Shown here piece by piece: positions 17,450-26,221 of a stretch of DNA of 64,000 bases. Under the pieces are notes generated by a model that worked only from the letters and a program-made list of their open reading frames with translations, had not been told where the DNA came from and searched no databases. The stretch comes from Ancylobacter crimeensis (GTDB lineage: Bacteria; Pseudomonadota; Alphaproteobacteria; Rhizobiales; Xanthobacteraceae): positions 186,001-250,000 of the forward strand of contig NZ_JALKCH010000004.1 in the NCBI RefSeq assembly GCF_023016805.1, written 5' to 3'. Position 1 is the first letter of the stretch. Every line of letters starts with the position of its first letter. The translations under genes were made by a program, and so were the position numbers.

Positions 17450-19912
17450 TCAGCCCCCCTTCGCGTGGAAATAATCATACACCGCGCGGGCCGTGGCCTC
17501 GTTGACGCCCGGCACGGCGGCGAGGTCGGTGAGGGAGGCGCGTTCGATCGCTTTCAGCGTGCCGAAATGGTGCAGCAGCGCCCGCTTGCGGGTCGGGCCG
17601 ACGCCGGTGATCTCGCTGAGGCCGGCCTGGGTGATGTCCTTCTTGCGGCGGGCGCGGTGCGAACCGATGGCGAAGCGGTGCGCCTCGTCGCGCAGACGCT
17701 GGACGAAATAGAGCACCGGATCGCGCGGTTCCAGCCGGAAAGGCGTGCGGCCGGCCATGAAGAAGGTTTCGCGGCCGGCGTCGCGGTCCGGTCCCTTGGC
17801 GACGCCGACGAGGGGCACGTCGGTGATGCCGAGCGCCGCCAGCGTCTCCGCCGCCGCCTTGAGCTGGCCCTGCCCGCCGTCGATCAGCACGAGGTCCGGC
17901 CAGCCGGTGAGGTCGTCCGGGTCGCGGGAGGCGGGCGAGGAGGCCTGGGCGGGCAAGGAAGCCTGGGCGGGCGCGTCGGCGGCGTCCTCTGAGGCCGGCG
18001 CCTTGTCCCGCTCACTAACCGGAGTGTTGTGCCGCTCATCCCCGCCCTCTCCCCCACGGGGAGGGGGAGCCGCGCCGTACCGGGACCGCGCGCCATGGGC
18101 AGAAGAGGCCATGGAATCAGGAGCATGCTCGGAGCGGCCATCGACGGCATCGGCCGCCTCCGCCAGCCCGTCCGCCTCCGCTCCCGCCGTGCCGGCCACT
18201 CGCGCTTCGTCCTCCGCTTCACCGTGCCGCCGCGCCGCTACTGAACCGGGCGCGGCCCCCCTCTCCCCGTGGGGGAGATGGGTGGGGTGAGGGGCCTCGG
18301 CGATGGGGGCGACCGGGTCGGTGCTTGCCACCGCGCCGGACGCCGCAGCCTCTCCCGTCGCCACTGTCGCCGTGCCTGTGCCCGCCCGCGGCGCTTCCTT
18401 CAGCAGCCGGGCGAAGCGGCGGTTCAGCACTTCGCGCATCATGCCGTAATCGTCGCCGGGGGTGAGGTCGGTCGAACGGATGTTGAACTTGCGGTACTGG
18501 CTTTTGGCGAATCCTTCCGGCCCCGCCACGATCATGCCGCCCACCGCATTGGTGCCCATGATGTGGGAATTGTCGTAGACCTCGATGCGCCGCGGCGTGC
18601 CGGGCAGGGCGAAGGCGCGGGCGAGTTCGTCGAGCAGGCGGGCCTGGCTGGCGGTCTCGGCGAGCTTGCGGCCGAGCGCCTCGCGGGCGTTCTGGGCCGC
18701 ATGCTCCACCAGCTCGCGTTTCTCGCCGCGTTGCGGCACCGCGATCTCGACCCGGTGGCCGGCCCGTTCGGACAGGGCGTCCGCCAGCAGTTCGGCATCC
18801 TCGACCGGATGGCTGAGCAGGATGAGGCGCGGGCAGGGCTTGTCCTCGTAGAACTGGGCGAGGAAGGCGCCGAGCACCTCGCCGGGCTCCAGCGAGCGGT
18901 CGGCGCGCGGATAATAGGGATGGTTGCCCCAGTTCTGCCCGGTGCGGAAGAAGAACACCTGCACGCAGGTGGCTCCGCCCTCCTGGTGGATGGCGAAGAC
19001 GTCCGCCTCCTCCACCGAGCGCGGATTGATGCCCTGCGTGCCCTGCACAGCCGAAAGCGCGGCGAGGCGGTCGCGCAGGGCGGCGGCGCGCTCGAATTCG
19101 AGAGCGTCGGAGGCGGCCTGCATCTCCTTCGCCAGCTGCTCCTTCACCGAACGGCTCTTGCCGGACAGGAAGTCGCGCGCCTCGCGCACATATTCGGCAT
19201 AGGTGGCGTGGTCGACCTCGCCGGTGCAGGGGCCGGCGCAGCGCTTGATCTGGAACAGCAGGCAGGGGCGGGTGCGGCCCTCATAGAAGCTGTCGGTGCA
19301 GGAGCGAACGAGGAAGGCCTTCTGCAACGCGTTGATGGTGCGGTTCACCGCCCAGACCGAGGCGAAGGGGCCGTAATAATCGCCCGGCCGCGAGCGGGCG
19401 CCGCGATGCTTGGTGATCTGCGGCGCGTCATGGTCGCGGGTGATGAGGATGTAGGGGAAGGACTTGTCGTCGCGCAGCAGCACGTTGAAGCGCGGGCGCA
19501 GCTGCTTGATGAGGTTCGCTTCCAGCAGCAGCGCCTCGCGCTCGGTGCCGGTGGAGACGAACTCCATCCGCGCGGTGGCCGACACCATGCGGGCGATGCG
19601 GTTGGTGAGGCCGGTCGGGCGCGTATAGGCGATGATGCGGCGCTTGATGCTCTTGGCCTTGCCGACATAGAGCACCGTGTCCTCGGCATCGAGCATGCGG
19701 TAGACGCCGGCGCCGGACGGGGCGTGCTTCACCGCCGCCGCGATCGCCGCCCGCCCGGTGGCGAGCGAGCCGGGGCTGACGGCGCCATCGGCATCGGTGT
19801 CGTCGAGCGCGAGCAGGGCCTCGTCGAGCAGGCCGTCCTGGAGATCGGCGGTCTCGTCGAGCTCGCTGTCCGGAAGATCGTCGGGTGGGGTGAGGGGATC
19901 GCGGACTGTCAT
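17450..19912 (-). CDS. uvrC: UvrABC system protein C with a long internal insertion
   Basis: UvrC makes the 3' and 5' incisions in nucleotide excision repair. The 820-residue protein (E. coli about 610) has a 60-residue acidic N-terminal extension, the GIY-YIG domain ([20 protein letters not shown], residues 68-90), a UVR motif near 260-290, the RNase H-like endonuclease split in two (YDNSHIMG near 444; [13 protein letters not shown] near 672-685), and C-terminal helix-hairpin-helix repeats ([27 protein letters not shown]). Residues about 505-670 are a low-complexity insertion that includes in-frame GC-rich palindromic repeats. The core catalytic motifs look intact. Confidence 0.96.
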   Translation of the reverse strand: MTVRDPLTPPDDLPDSELDETADLQDGLLDEALLALDDTDADGAVSPGSLATGRAAIAAAVKHAPSGAGVYRMLDAEDTVLYVGKAKSIKRRIIAYTRPTGLTNRIARMVSATARMEFVSTGTEREALLLEANLIKQLRPRFNVLLRDDKSFPYILITRDHDAPQITKHRGARSRPGDYYGPFASVWAVNRTINALQKAFLVRSCTDSFYEGRTRPCLLFQIKRCAGPCTGEVDHATYAEYVREARDFLSGKSRSVKEQLAKEMQAASDALEFERAAALRDRLAALSAVQGTQGINPRSVEEADVFAIHQEGGATCVQVFFFRTGQNWGNHPYYPRADRSLEPGEVLGAFLAQFYEDKPCPRLILLSHPVEDAELLADALSERAGHRVEIAVPQRGEKRELVEHAAQNAREALGRKLAETASQARLLDELARAFALPGTPRRIEVYDNSHIMGTNAVGGMIVAGPEGFAKSQYRKFNIRSTDLTPGDDYGMMREVLNRRFARLLKEAPRAGTGTATVATGEAAASGAVASTDPVAPIAEAPHPTHLPHGERGAAPGSVAARRHGEAEDEARVAGTAGAEADGLAEAADAVDGRSEHAPDSMASSAHGARSRYGAAPPPRGGEGGDERHNTPVSERDKAPASEDAADAPAQASLPAQASSPASRDPDDLTGWPDLVLIDGGQGQLKAAAETLAALGITDVPLVGVAKGPDRDAGRETFFMAGRTPFRLEPRDPVLYFVQRLRDEAHRFAIGSHRARRKKDITQAGLSEITGVGPTRKRALLHHFGTLKAIERASLTDLAAVPGVNEATARAVYDYFHAKGG
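18041..18296. repeat. Inverted palindromic repeat pair inside uvrC
   Basis: Two similar hairpin-forming units lie in opposite orientation 174 bp apart. The left core (18049-18063) is CTCCCC-CAC-GGGGAG and the right core (18263-18277) is CTCCCC-GTG-GGGGAG. Similarity extends outwards through a shared GCCGCGCC flank. Such CTCCCC/GGGGAG units normally sit between genes in Hyphomicrobiales. Here the whole block stays in frame with UvrC. Confidence 0.65.
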
Positions 19913-20212
19913 GCGCGCCGAAAATAGGGATTCGCGGCGCCGAGCGACAGGGGGATCGCGGGGGATCGGGCGGCAGCTCCGGGCGCGGCTGCGGATTGTG
20001 GGGCGGGCGAGGGCGTGCTAAGCGCGGGGGCATGATCACTTCTTCGCACCTGCTTCGTCTTCGGCTTACCGGCGCGTCCTGCGTCCGGGCGGGCTGTTGA
20101 TCGCGCGGTCGATCGGCTCTCCACCGGCACGCGGACGCCAGCGTCGCCGGATCGTTTCCCCAGCCTGTGCGATGCCCGTCCGCCTGCCTCTCTCCCTGAG
20201 GTGAGGTTCTCC
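19913..20212. other. Divergent gap between uvrC and the EamA gene
   Basis: A 300-bp GC-rich gap that should hold the promoters of uvrC (minus) and the EamA gene (plus). I see no clear -10/-35 boxes, LexA-type box or hairpin that I could defend. The last bases, GAGG at 20203-20206, are the ribosome site of the EamA gene. Confidence 0.4.
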
Positions 20213-21178
20213 ATGTCCAGCGACAGCGCAGCAACGTCCGGCGATCGTGCAACGTCCGGCCCGGCCCCTTCCGCTCCGGCGCTTCCGCTGGCCGGCTACG
20301 GGCTTGCGCTGGCCGGGGCGACGCTGTTCGCGGCGAAGAGCGTCATCGTCAAGATCGCCTATGCCGCGGGCATCGACGCGGAGACCCTGCTGGCGCTGCG
20401 CATGGGCCTGTCGCTGCCCTTCTATCTGGTCATCGGGCTTCTCGCCGCCGGGCGTGTGGTGCGGCAGGGCGGACGGCTGCCGCGCGGCATGGCGCTGGCG
20501 AAGGCGGCTGGCGTCGGCATGCTCGGCTACTGGTTCTCGTCCTATGCCGATTTTCTCGGCCTCACCTATATCTCCGCCTCCTTCGCACGGCTGATCCTGT
20601 TCACCTATCCGCTGTTCGTGGTGCTGTTCGGGGCGGTGCTGTTCGGCCTTCCGGTCCGGCGGCGGGCGTTGGTCGCCTTCGCCGTCGCCTATGCCGGACT
20701 GGCGCTGATCTTCGCCGAGAACCTCAGCGTTTCCGGCACCGATACGGTGCGCGGCACGGTGCTGGTGCTCATGGCGGCGGTCAGCTTCGCGCTCTACCAG
20801 CTCTGCGCCCGGCCGCTGATTGCCGGCATGGGCGCGCCCATCTTCACCTGCATCGCCATGACGGCGGCCGCCATGGTGGCGCTCGGCCAGTTCCTCGCGC
20901 TGCGCCCGGTGAGCGCGCTGGCGGTAGACGGGCGGATGTGGGCCATCGGGCTGACGCTCGCGCTCGGCGCCACGGTGCTGCCGAGCTTCCTGATGAACGC
21001 GGCGCTGCAGCGTATCTCGGCGCAGGCGAACGCCACCATCGGCACCATAAGCCCGGTGGTGACCATGGTGCTGGCGGTGCTGCTGCTGGGCGAGAGCGTG
21101 ACGGGGGTGGAACTCGCCGGCGCGCTGGTCGTGGTGGCGAGCATCGGCTGGTATACGCTGGCGGACAGCCGGCGCTGA
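20213..21178 (+). CDS. EamA/DMT family permease
   Basis: A 321-residue inner-membrane transporter of the drug/metabolite superfamily with ten predicted hydrophobic segments arranged as two EamA repeats (about 28-160 and 180-315). The second repeat ends in the common pattern SPVVTMVLAVLLLGE followed by an amphipathic segment. Substrates of the family range from amino acids to nucleotides and cannot be assigned here. GAGG precedes the ATG at 20213; an in-frame GTG four codons upstream overlaps the ribosome site. It ends 4 bp before the convergent SDR gene. Confidence 0.9.
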   Translation: MSSDSAATSGDRATSGPAPSAPALPLAGYGLALAGATLFAAKSVIVKIAYAAGIDAETLLALRMGLSLPFYLVIGLLAAGRVVRQGGRLPRGMALAKAAGVGMLGYWFSSYADFLGLTYISASFARLILFTYPLFVVLFGAVLFGLPVRRRALVAFAVAYAGLALIFAENLSVSGTDTVRGTVLVLMAAVSFALYQLCARPLIAGMGAPIFTCIAMTAAAMVALGQFLALRPVSALAVDGRMWAIGLTLALGATVLPSFLMNAALQRISAQANATIGTISPVVTMVLAVLLLGESVTGVELAGALVVVASIGWYTLADSRR

Positions 21179-21182
21179 GGGG

Positions 21183-21980
21183 CTACTCCTCGCCCGTCGC
21201 GTCCGGGGTCTGCCAGGCGAGATGCTGGCCGCCATCCACCGCCAGCGTCTGCCCGGTGACGCTGTGCGCGGCTGCGAGGAAGAGCACGGCCTGCGCGATC
21301 TCCTCCGGGCTCGGCCCGCGGCCCAGCATCACCGAGGCGCTCTGTCGCGCGAAGGCCCCGGCGTCCTGCCGGGTGTTGCGCAGCGTGGGGCCGGGCGCCA
21401 CCGCGTTGACGCGGATGCGCCGCGGCGCCAGCGCCTGCGCCATCATCGCGGTGGCGGCGTGCAGAGCGCATTTCGTCAGGCTGTAGGAGAGGTGCCGCGG
21501 CACCGGCTTCAACACGCGCTGGTCGAGGATGTTCACCACCGCGCCGGCCATGCCCTCCGGCAGATGGGTGGCGAGGGATTCGGCGAGGAAGACCGGGGCG
21601 CGCAGATTGACCGCGAAGTGGCGATCCCACTGCGCAAGGTCGAGCGTGCCGATGGCGTCGTCACGGAATTCCGAGGCGTTGTTGACGAGAAGCGCCACCG
21701 GGCCGAGCGCCGCCATCGCATCGGGAACGAGGCGGGCGACGACCGCCGGGTCGTCGAGATCGCCGTAAAGGCAGGCGGTCCGCCCGCCCAGCGCCGCGAC
21801 ATCCCGCTCCAGCGCGGCGCATTCCGGCAGTTCGTGGCGGGCGTGGATGGCGAGATCGTAGCCCGCTGTCACCAGCGCGAGCCCGATCGCCCGGCCGATG
21901 CGCACGGCCCCCCCGGTGACCAGCGCGACCGGGCGGGCGGGGGCGAGGGACGCGGAACGCTCTGGCGGGACGGGCGGCAT
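21183..21980 (-). CDS. SDR family oxidoreductase, FolM/pteridine reductase-like
   Basis: A 265-residue short-chain dehydrogenase. The cofactor motif is TGGAVRIGRA (near residue 22), with the TGxxxR.G form typical of FolM and pteridine reductases rather than TGxxxGIG. NNAS is near 105, and the catalytic Tyr/Lys pair lies in SYSLTKCAL near 165. FolM-type enzymes reduce dihydromonapterin or dihydrofolate. That specificity is inferred from the Arg in the glycine motif. Neither the ATG at 21980 nor an in-frame GTG at 21992 has a good Shine-Dalgarno sequence, so the start is uncertain. Confidence 0.88.
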   Translation of the reverse strand: MPPVPPERSASLAPARPVALVTGGAVRIGRAIGLALVTAGYDLAIHARHELPECAALERDVAALGGRTACLYGDLDDPAVVARLVPDAMAALGPVALLVNNASEFRDDAIGTLDLAQWDRHFAVNLRAPVFLAESLATHLPEGMAGAVVNILDQRVLKPVPRHLSYSLTKCALHAATAMMAQALAPRRIRVNAVAPGPTLRNTRQDAGAFARQSASVMLGRGPSPEEIAQAVLFLAAAHSVTGQTLAVDGGQHLAWQTPDATGEE

Positions 21981-22331
21981 GACGGGGTCCACTAACGAAA
22001 GGCGGATGGCGGCAGGCAGATTGTGTCAGGCGGGCGGAAGGCGGGCACGCGACCGGCGAAGCGGTGCCCGGTTGGGTAGCACCTTCCCTGCTGCGATGCA
22101 CGGCGGGCGGGGTTTGGCGGGGCGGCCGCATGCACCGCGAAGGGGCGGAAAGTCTCGGCGGCACAAGGGCCCTACCGCGGTTGCGAGCGCGGCAGGCCAC
22201 GGTGGGGAAAGGAATCCTTAAGCATAATCGGGAGTTTCGCAGTGTAGTTAAGCGTCGGTTCGAATGTTTGGCTCATTTCTCCTTCATCCAGCCCGCAACG
22301 GGGCGATGGAACCCCCTTTGAGGAGATCGTG
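21981..22331. other. Divergent gap upstream of the first porin
   Basis: 351 bp without a supported gene between the SDR gene and the first porin. The last 100 bp is less GC-rich than the rest and probably carries the porin promoter and leader, with AGGAG at 22321-22325 as its ribosome site. I see no definite operator. Confidence 0.4.
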
Positions 22332-22949
22332 ATGAACACGCGTTATCTGACCGGCTTCGTTGTTGCAGCGGCGATGGCTGCAGCCGCGCCCGCCTTTGCC
22401 GCCGACCTTTCCTATCCCGCGCCGGCCTATGCGCAGCCGGCCTATGCGGCTCCGTTCACCTGGTCCGGCTTCTATGTCGGCGCCAATGGCGGCTATGGCT
22501 GGGGCAATGTGGACCATGGCGGCAAGCCGGACGGCGGCATCGTGGGCGGCCAGCTTGGATTCAACTGGCAGGGCGCCAGCCCGATCGTGCTCGGCTTCGA
22601 AACCGACCTGCAATATTCGGCCATGGAGTCCGGTCCCTACAGCCTCGACTATTTCGGCACCGCCCGCCTGCGCGCCGGCTATGCCATCAACCAGCTCCTG
22701 ATCTACGGCACCGGCGGCCTTGCCTATGGCGGCGGCGAGTACAAGCTCGGCGGCCTGTCCTCCGACAAGAGCCACATCGGCTGGGCGCTGGGCGCCGGTG
22801 CGGAATACGCCATCAACCAGAACTGGAGCGTCAAGGGCGAGTATCTGCGCATCGACCTGTCGTCGGAGACCTATTCCAGCGTCGAGGGTCCGCAGGATAT
22901 CGGCGTGACCGGCAACCTCCTGCGCGCGGGCGTTAACTACCGGTTCTGA
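22332..22949 (+). CDS. Omp25-like outer-membrane beta-barrel protein (first of three)
   Basis: A 205-residue small porin-like protein of the Omp25/Omp31 family. It has a signal peptide (MNTRYLTGFVVAAAMAAAAP, cleavage after AFA), a Tyr/Pro/Ala-rich linker, the WSGFYVGANGGYGWG first strand (about 45-58), a typical LDYFGTARLRAGYA strand near 100-115, and a C-terminal YRF ending with terminal Phe for BAM recognition. AGGAG precedes the ATG. It is the shortest and most divergent of the tandem trio. Members of this family stabilise the envelope and contribute to host interaction in Brucella and Bartonella. Confidence 0.92.
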   Translation: MNTRYLTGFVVAAAMAAAAPAFAADLSYPAPAYAQPAYAAPFTWSGFYVGANGGYGWGNVDHGGKPDGGIVGGQLGFNWQGASPIVLGFETDLQYSAMESGPYSLDYFGTARLRAGYAINQLLIYGTGGLAYGGGEYKLGGLSSDKSHIGWALGAGAEYAINQNWSVKGEYLRIDLSSETYSSVEGPQDIGVTGNLLRAGVNYRF

Positions 22950-23282
22950 TGACCGGTCGCGGTCTCCGGCTCTGATCGTGCCAAGGGGCGGGCAATGATC
23001 GGCGGGCTTCCTTCTTGTGACTTCGTTGCAACAGGCGACGCAAAAGCACGGCGGAAGATGGCAAAATTGTTGCGGCGCCCCTTGCCAAGCAGTCGGGCGC
23101 CGCAAAGCCCAAGCTGAAGCACAGCAAGGCTTTGCGCAGCGTTTTCACCGGTTCGTGAGTGCGTTGTTACCGCCAGAGACGCGGATTTCGCCGTAATCTG
23201 GCCCTAGACACGCCCCCGACCCCTTCTATCTCACCTCTCGACTGCGTGTGTCAGTTCTTGCAGTTTGTCGGAGACGATCACG
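22950..23282. other. Gap between the first and second porin genes
   Basis: 333 bp with no supported gene. It contains a 10-bp inverted repeat at 23070-23105 and must hold the promoter of the second porin. GGAG at 23269-23272 is the ribosome site of the downstream gene. Confidence 0.4.
23070..23105. repeat. 10-bp perfect inverted repeat
   Basis: TTGCGGCGCC (23070-23079) and GGCGCCGCAA (23096-23105) flank a 16-base loop. On the minus strand it is followed by a short AATTTTG tract, so it could end an antisense transcript. On the plus strand it lies about 180 bp upstream of the second porin start. Function is unknown. Confidence 0.5.
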
Positions 23283-23927
23283 ATGAAGAACTTCCTCTAC
23301 TCTGGTGTTGCGGCGGTTGCCCTTCTGTCGGCTGTGCCGGCCATGGCTGCTGACCTCTCGCAGCCCTATCCCGTCAAGGCCCCCGTGGTCGCGCCGCTCC
23401 CGGTGTTCAGCTGGACCGGCTTCTACCTGGGCGCCAATGCCGGCTATGCCTGGGGCAGCGGCAATAAGGGCCTGAACGAGCTGGACGTCGATCCGTCGGG
23501 CTGGCTTGCCGGTGGCCAGGTGGGCTTCAACTACCAGTTCGGCAACAATGTCGTGCTGGGCGCCGAAGCCGATCTGCAGGGCTCGGACATCAACGATTCG
23601 AACGGCTTCTACGGCGTCAGCTCGAAGCTGGATTATTTCGGCACCGTCCGCGCCCGCCTCGGCTATGCGTTTGACAACGTGATGCCCTATGTGACCGGCG
23701 GTTTCGCCTACGGCCACAACAAGATCGACTATCTCGGCTGGGACGAGAGCAAGACCCACACCGGCTGGACCGCCGGTGCCGGCGTGGAATACGCCTTCAA
23801 CAACAACTGGACGGCCAAGATCGAATATCTCTACGTCGATCTGGGCGACGAGTACTACAGCAACATCGACGCCAAGGCCGGTATCAACTCGAACATCGTT
23901 CGCGCTGGTATCAACTACAAGTTCTGA
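23283..23927 (+). CDS. Omp25-like outer-membrane beta-barrel protein (second of three)
   Basis: A 214-residue paralogue of the flanking porins. Signal peptide MKNFLYSGVAAVALLSAVPA with cleavage after AMA, then the conserved FSWTGFYLGANAGYAWG strand near 40-56, VGFNYQFGNNVVLGAEADLQ near 80-100, LDYFGTVRARLGYAFDNVMP near 115-135, and the terminal INYKF. The start at 23283 gives a standard signal peptide and has GGAG upstream; six extra residues are possible from an earlier codon. Two stacked terminators follow, which indicates a highly expressed monocistronic transcript. Confidence 0.93.
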   Translation: MKNFLYSGVAAVALLSAVPAMAADLSQPYPVKAPVVAPLPVFSWTGFYLGANAGYAWGSGNKGLNELDVDPSGWLAGGQVGFNYQFGNNVVLGAEADLQGSDINDSNGFYGVSSKLDYFGTVRARLGYAFDNVMPYVTGGFAYGHNKIDYLGWDESKTHTGWTAGAGVEYAFNNNWTAKIEYLYVDLGDEYYSNIDAKAGINSNIVRAGINYKF

Positions 23928-23932
23928 TCGCG

Positions 23933-23961
23933 GCAGCGGCGGTCGATCGCCGCTGCATTTT
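23933..23961 (+). terminator. Terminator after the second porin, first hairpin
   Basis: GCAGCGGCG and CGCCGCTGC form a perfect 9-bp stem with a 6-base loop, followed by ATTTTCG, starting six bases after the stop codon. Confidence 0.8.
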
Positions 23962-23972
23962 CGAACGTGACG

Positions 23973-24004
23973 AGGGCTCCGCCGCTTGCGGCAGGAGCCC
24001 TTTT
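23973..24004 (+). terminator. Terminator after the second porin, second hairpin
   Basis: GGGCTCC-GCCGC pairs with GCGGC-A-GGAGCCC around a 2-base loop and is followed by TTTT. This is a second strong intrinsic terminator only 11 bases after the first. Confidence 0.85.
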
Positions 24005-24107
24005 CATGTCTGCAGGGTCGGTCGTCTTCGAGCGCCGGGGCCGTTGCGGGTCCGTTTCTTGACGATTCCGGACGTCGAAAGCTTTCGTTAACTGATATGA
24101 AGTGACG

Positions 24108-24130
24108 AAATGCCGTGGTGTCGGCATTTT
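24108..24130 (+). terminator. Third hairpin with T-run in the porin 2-3 gap
   Basis: AAATGCCG and CGGCATTT form an 8-bp stem with a 6-base loop, followed by a short T/A tract. It lies in a locally AT-rich stretch (24040-24230) that otherwise shows no gene and probably contains the promoter of the third porin. Confidence 0.55.
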
Positions 24131-24262
24131 ATCTCCATTCATCCTGAAAAGCGGACATCTTCGTGCCTAACTGCTAGGCAATATATGCCTGTTGTATTTC
24201 TGCAATAGAAGAATTCTGTCCCATCGGTTATGCCTCTGCTGCTGCAACCTGTGGGCATCATC

Positions 24263-25024
24263 ATGCATCGCGCGCTTCCCGGCACCGCCGCCGCTCTCGC
24301 CATCGCTCTCCTGACCGCGCCGGCCTCCGCCGCCGATCTCGCCTATCCCGCCCCGCAGCCTGTCCTTCCCCCGCCCGCCCCGGCCTATAGCTGGACCGGG
24401 CTCTATGTCGGTGGCTATGTCGGCTACGGCCAGGCGAAGGTGAAGAATGTCGACACACCGCTTGCCTCGGGCTACCTCACCTATGGCGAGATGTGGGACA
24501 GCGGCGGCATGAAGGGCACGGCCTGGTTCGGCGGCGTGCAGGCCGGCTACAACTACCAGTTCGCGAACAATGTGGTGCTGGGCGGCGAGGCGGACCTCGT
24601 GATCGGCTCGTTCCGCAAGACCTACGGCTTCGGCTACACCGCCTATGCGCCCGGCATCGCCAATGCCTATGCCGGCGAGATCCGCGCCAAGGTCGACGCC
24701 TTCGGCACGATCCGCGCCCGCCTCGGCTATGCGTTCGACCGGCTGATGCCCTATGTCACCGGCGGTGCCGCCTGGGCGAACGCCAAGGTCTCGGCGAGCG
24801 GCAGCATCAACGGCATCCCGGTCTATTCGGATTCGGTGAGCGACACCTATTGGGGCTGGTCGGCCGGCGCCGGCGTCGAATATGCGCTGAGCAGCAACTG
24901 GTCGGTGCGAGCCGAATACATCTATGCCGATTTCGGCAGCCCCGACCTCGGGAGAGCCTACCGCTCGCAGGACCACGATTTCAGCATCCAGGCGGCCCGG
25001 CTCGGCGTGAACTACAAGTTCTGA
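24263..25024 (+). CDS. Omp25-like outer-membrane beta-barrel protein (third of three)
   Basis: A 253-residue porin paralogue, the longest of the trio. The signal peptide ends in PASAADL, then a Pro-rich linker leads into YSWTGLYVGGYVGYGQ. YNYQFANNVVLGGEADL, DAFGTIRARLGYAFDRLMP and the terminal VNYKF match the second porin closely, while extra residues near 60-85 and 115-140 enlarge the surface loops. The start at 24263 gives a normal signal peptide. An upstream in-frame ATG at 24230 adds 11 residues, and neither has a strong ribosome site. A terminator follows 22 bp after the stop. Confidence 0.9.
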   Translation: MHRALPGTAAALAIALLTAPASAADLAYPAPQPVLPPPAPAYSWTGLYVGGYVGYGQAKVKNVDTPLASGYLTYGEMWDSGGMKGTAWFGGVQAGYNYQFANNVVLGGEADLVIGSFRKTYGFGYTAYAPGIANAYAGEIRAKVDAFGTIRARLGYAFDRLMPYVTGGAAWANAKVSASGSINGIPVYSDSVSDTYWGWSAGAGVEYALSSNWSVRAEYIYADFGSPDLGRAYRSQDHDFSIQAARLGVNYKF

Positions 25025-25046
25025 ACGGCGGCGGCCGGAACATGAA

Positions 25047-25072
25047 AAAGGCCCGGTGCAGACCGGGCCTTT
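25047..25072. terminator. Bidirectional terminator between third porin and GST
   Basis: AAAGGCCCGGT and ACCGGGCCTTT form a perfect 11-bp stem with a GCAG loop, with A-run and T-run on either side. It separates the convergent porin and GST genes. Confidence 0.85.
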
Positions 25073-25103
25073 CGTTGTCGGCACCTTCGGGCCCGGCGCT
25101 TGC

Positions 25104-25727
25104 TCAGGGGGCGCGGGTTGCCTCGAAAGCGGGCACGCGCGCGGCAAAGGCGTCCAGCCACGCGACGAGGGCCGGGTGGTCGGCCCGCCAGGCGCCGGCA
25201 AAGCGCAGGTCGAGATAGCCGAGCGCGCAGGCCACGGAGATCTCCCCGGCATCCGCCGCGCCGCTGACCCCGCCGCCGATCCCGCCATTTCCGGGAGGAG
25301 CGGCCTCCAGCACCTTCAGTGCCCGCGCGACCTTGCCGGCCTGGTTGTCCAGCCAGCTCTCGCTGCGCGCGCCTTCCGGGCGGAAGCGGGCTTCATAGAC
25401 CTGCAGCAGGGCCGCATCCATGAGGCCGTCGGCCAGCGCCTGCAGGGTCAGCACCTCGATGCGGCGCTCGCCGGAGGCCGGCAGCACGCAGCCGCCGCCC
25501 GCGAGCATGTCGAGATATTCGACGATGACCGGGGAGTCATAGACCGCCGGGCCCGTGTCGCGCAGCAGCACGGGAATCTTTCCGAGCGGGTTCTGCTGGC
25601 GCAGCACCTCGGAGGGGTCGGTGGTGTCGGCCGGGACGACGTCGAGATGCACGCCGCAGAGCACGGCGGCGATCTTGACCTTGCGGCCGAACGGGGAGGG
25701 CGGAGCGGAACGCAGCTGCAGGGACAC
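25104..25727 (-). CDS. Glutathione S-transferase family protein
   Basis: A 207-residue GST with an N-terminal thioredoxin-like domain (residues 1-77: LRSAPPSPFGRKVKIAAVLC, QNPLGKIPVL with the cis-Pro, and DSPVIVEYLD for glutathione binding) and an all-helical C-terminal domain from about 85. Ser11 in APPSPFGRK sits where the catalytic residue is expected. The substrate is unknown. The start is a GTG at 25727 with only a weak ribosome site. It is convergent with the third porin and shares a terminator with it. Confidence 0.9.
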   Translation of the reverse strand: MSLQLRSAPPSPFGRKVKIAAVLCGVHLDVVPADTTDPSEVLRQQNPLGKIPVLLRDTGPAVYDSPVIVEYLDMLAGGGCVLPASGERRIEVLTLQALADGLMDAALLQVYEARFRPEGARSESWLDNQAGKVARALKVLEAAPPGNGGIGGGVSGAADAGEISVACALGYLDLRFAGAWRADHPALVAWLDAFAARVPAFEATRAP

Positions 25728-25818
25728 GGCTTCACACCATTTGAGCGAGTGTTCGGTGTGGCAGGCGCGCCGCCGCCGGCAGCGGCGCAGCGCACCGCTG
25801 CCACGATCAGCGAGGCTA

Positions 25819-26034
25819 TCAGTCGGCGAGCTGGAGGTCGACCGCCTTGGGCCCCTTGCCCCGCTTGTCCGGCTCGATCTCGAAGCTCACCCGCTGACCT
25901 TCGGCGAGCGAACCCAGCCCCGACCGTGTAACCGCGGAGACGTGGACGAACACGTCGCGCCCGCCATCATCCGGCCGGATGAAACCATATCCCTTGTCGG
26001 TGTTGAAGAATTTGACGGTGCCCGTCGTCGCCAT
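25819..26034 (-). CDS. Cold shock protein, CspA family
   Basis: A 71-residue single cold shock domain. RNP1 (KGYGFI, residues 14-19) and RNP2 (VFVHVS, residues 28-33) are intact, and the start [20 protein letters not shown] is typical. These proteins bind single-stranded RNA and DNA and melt RNA structure. AGGGA lies six bases before the ATG at 26034. The 187-bp upstream gap is GC-rich, and I do not see a clear cold-responsive leader. Confidence 0.95.
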   Translation of the reverse strand: MATTGTVKFFNTDKGYGFIRPDDGGRDVFVHVSAVTRSGLGSLAEGQRVSFEIEPDKRGKGPKAVDLQLAD

Positions 26035-26221
26035 CTGTATCCCTGCTCCGTGAACCCCGGGCAGGGCCGCCCGCCTCTCCAGCGGACCGCCTCGCCCCTG
26101 CTGCCGGATTCCAAGCAAATCCGGTGCCGTCCGCGCCCGCGCACGGCACTCCGCGCGGCCAGCGCCGCGCAGCGTGCCACCGCCGGTCGTCAGGGGTGCG
26201 ACAGAGGGCAGGGTACGGGGT

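Noticed and set aside
22250-22275. tRNA-like T-loop (GGTTCGAAT)
   Set aside because: No acceptor stem, anticodon arm or CCA-end pairing can be built around it.
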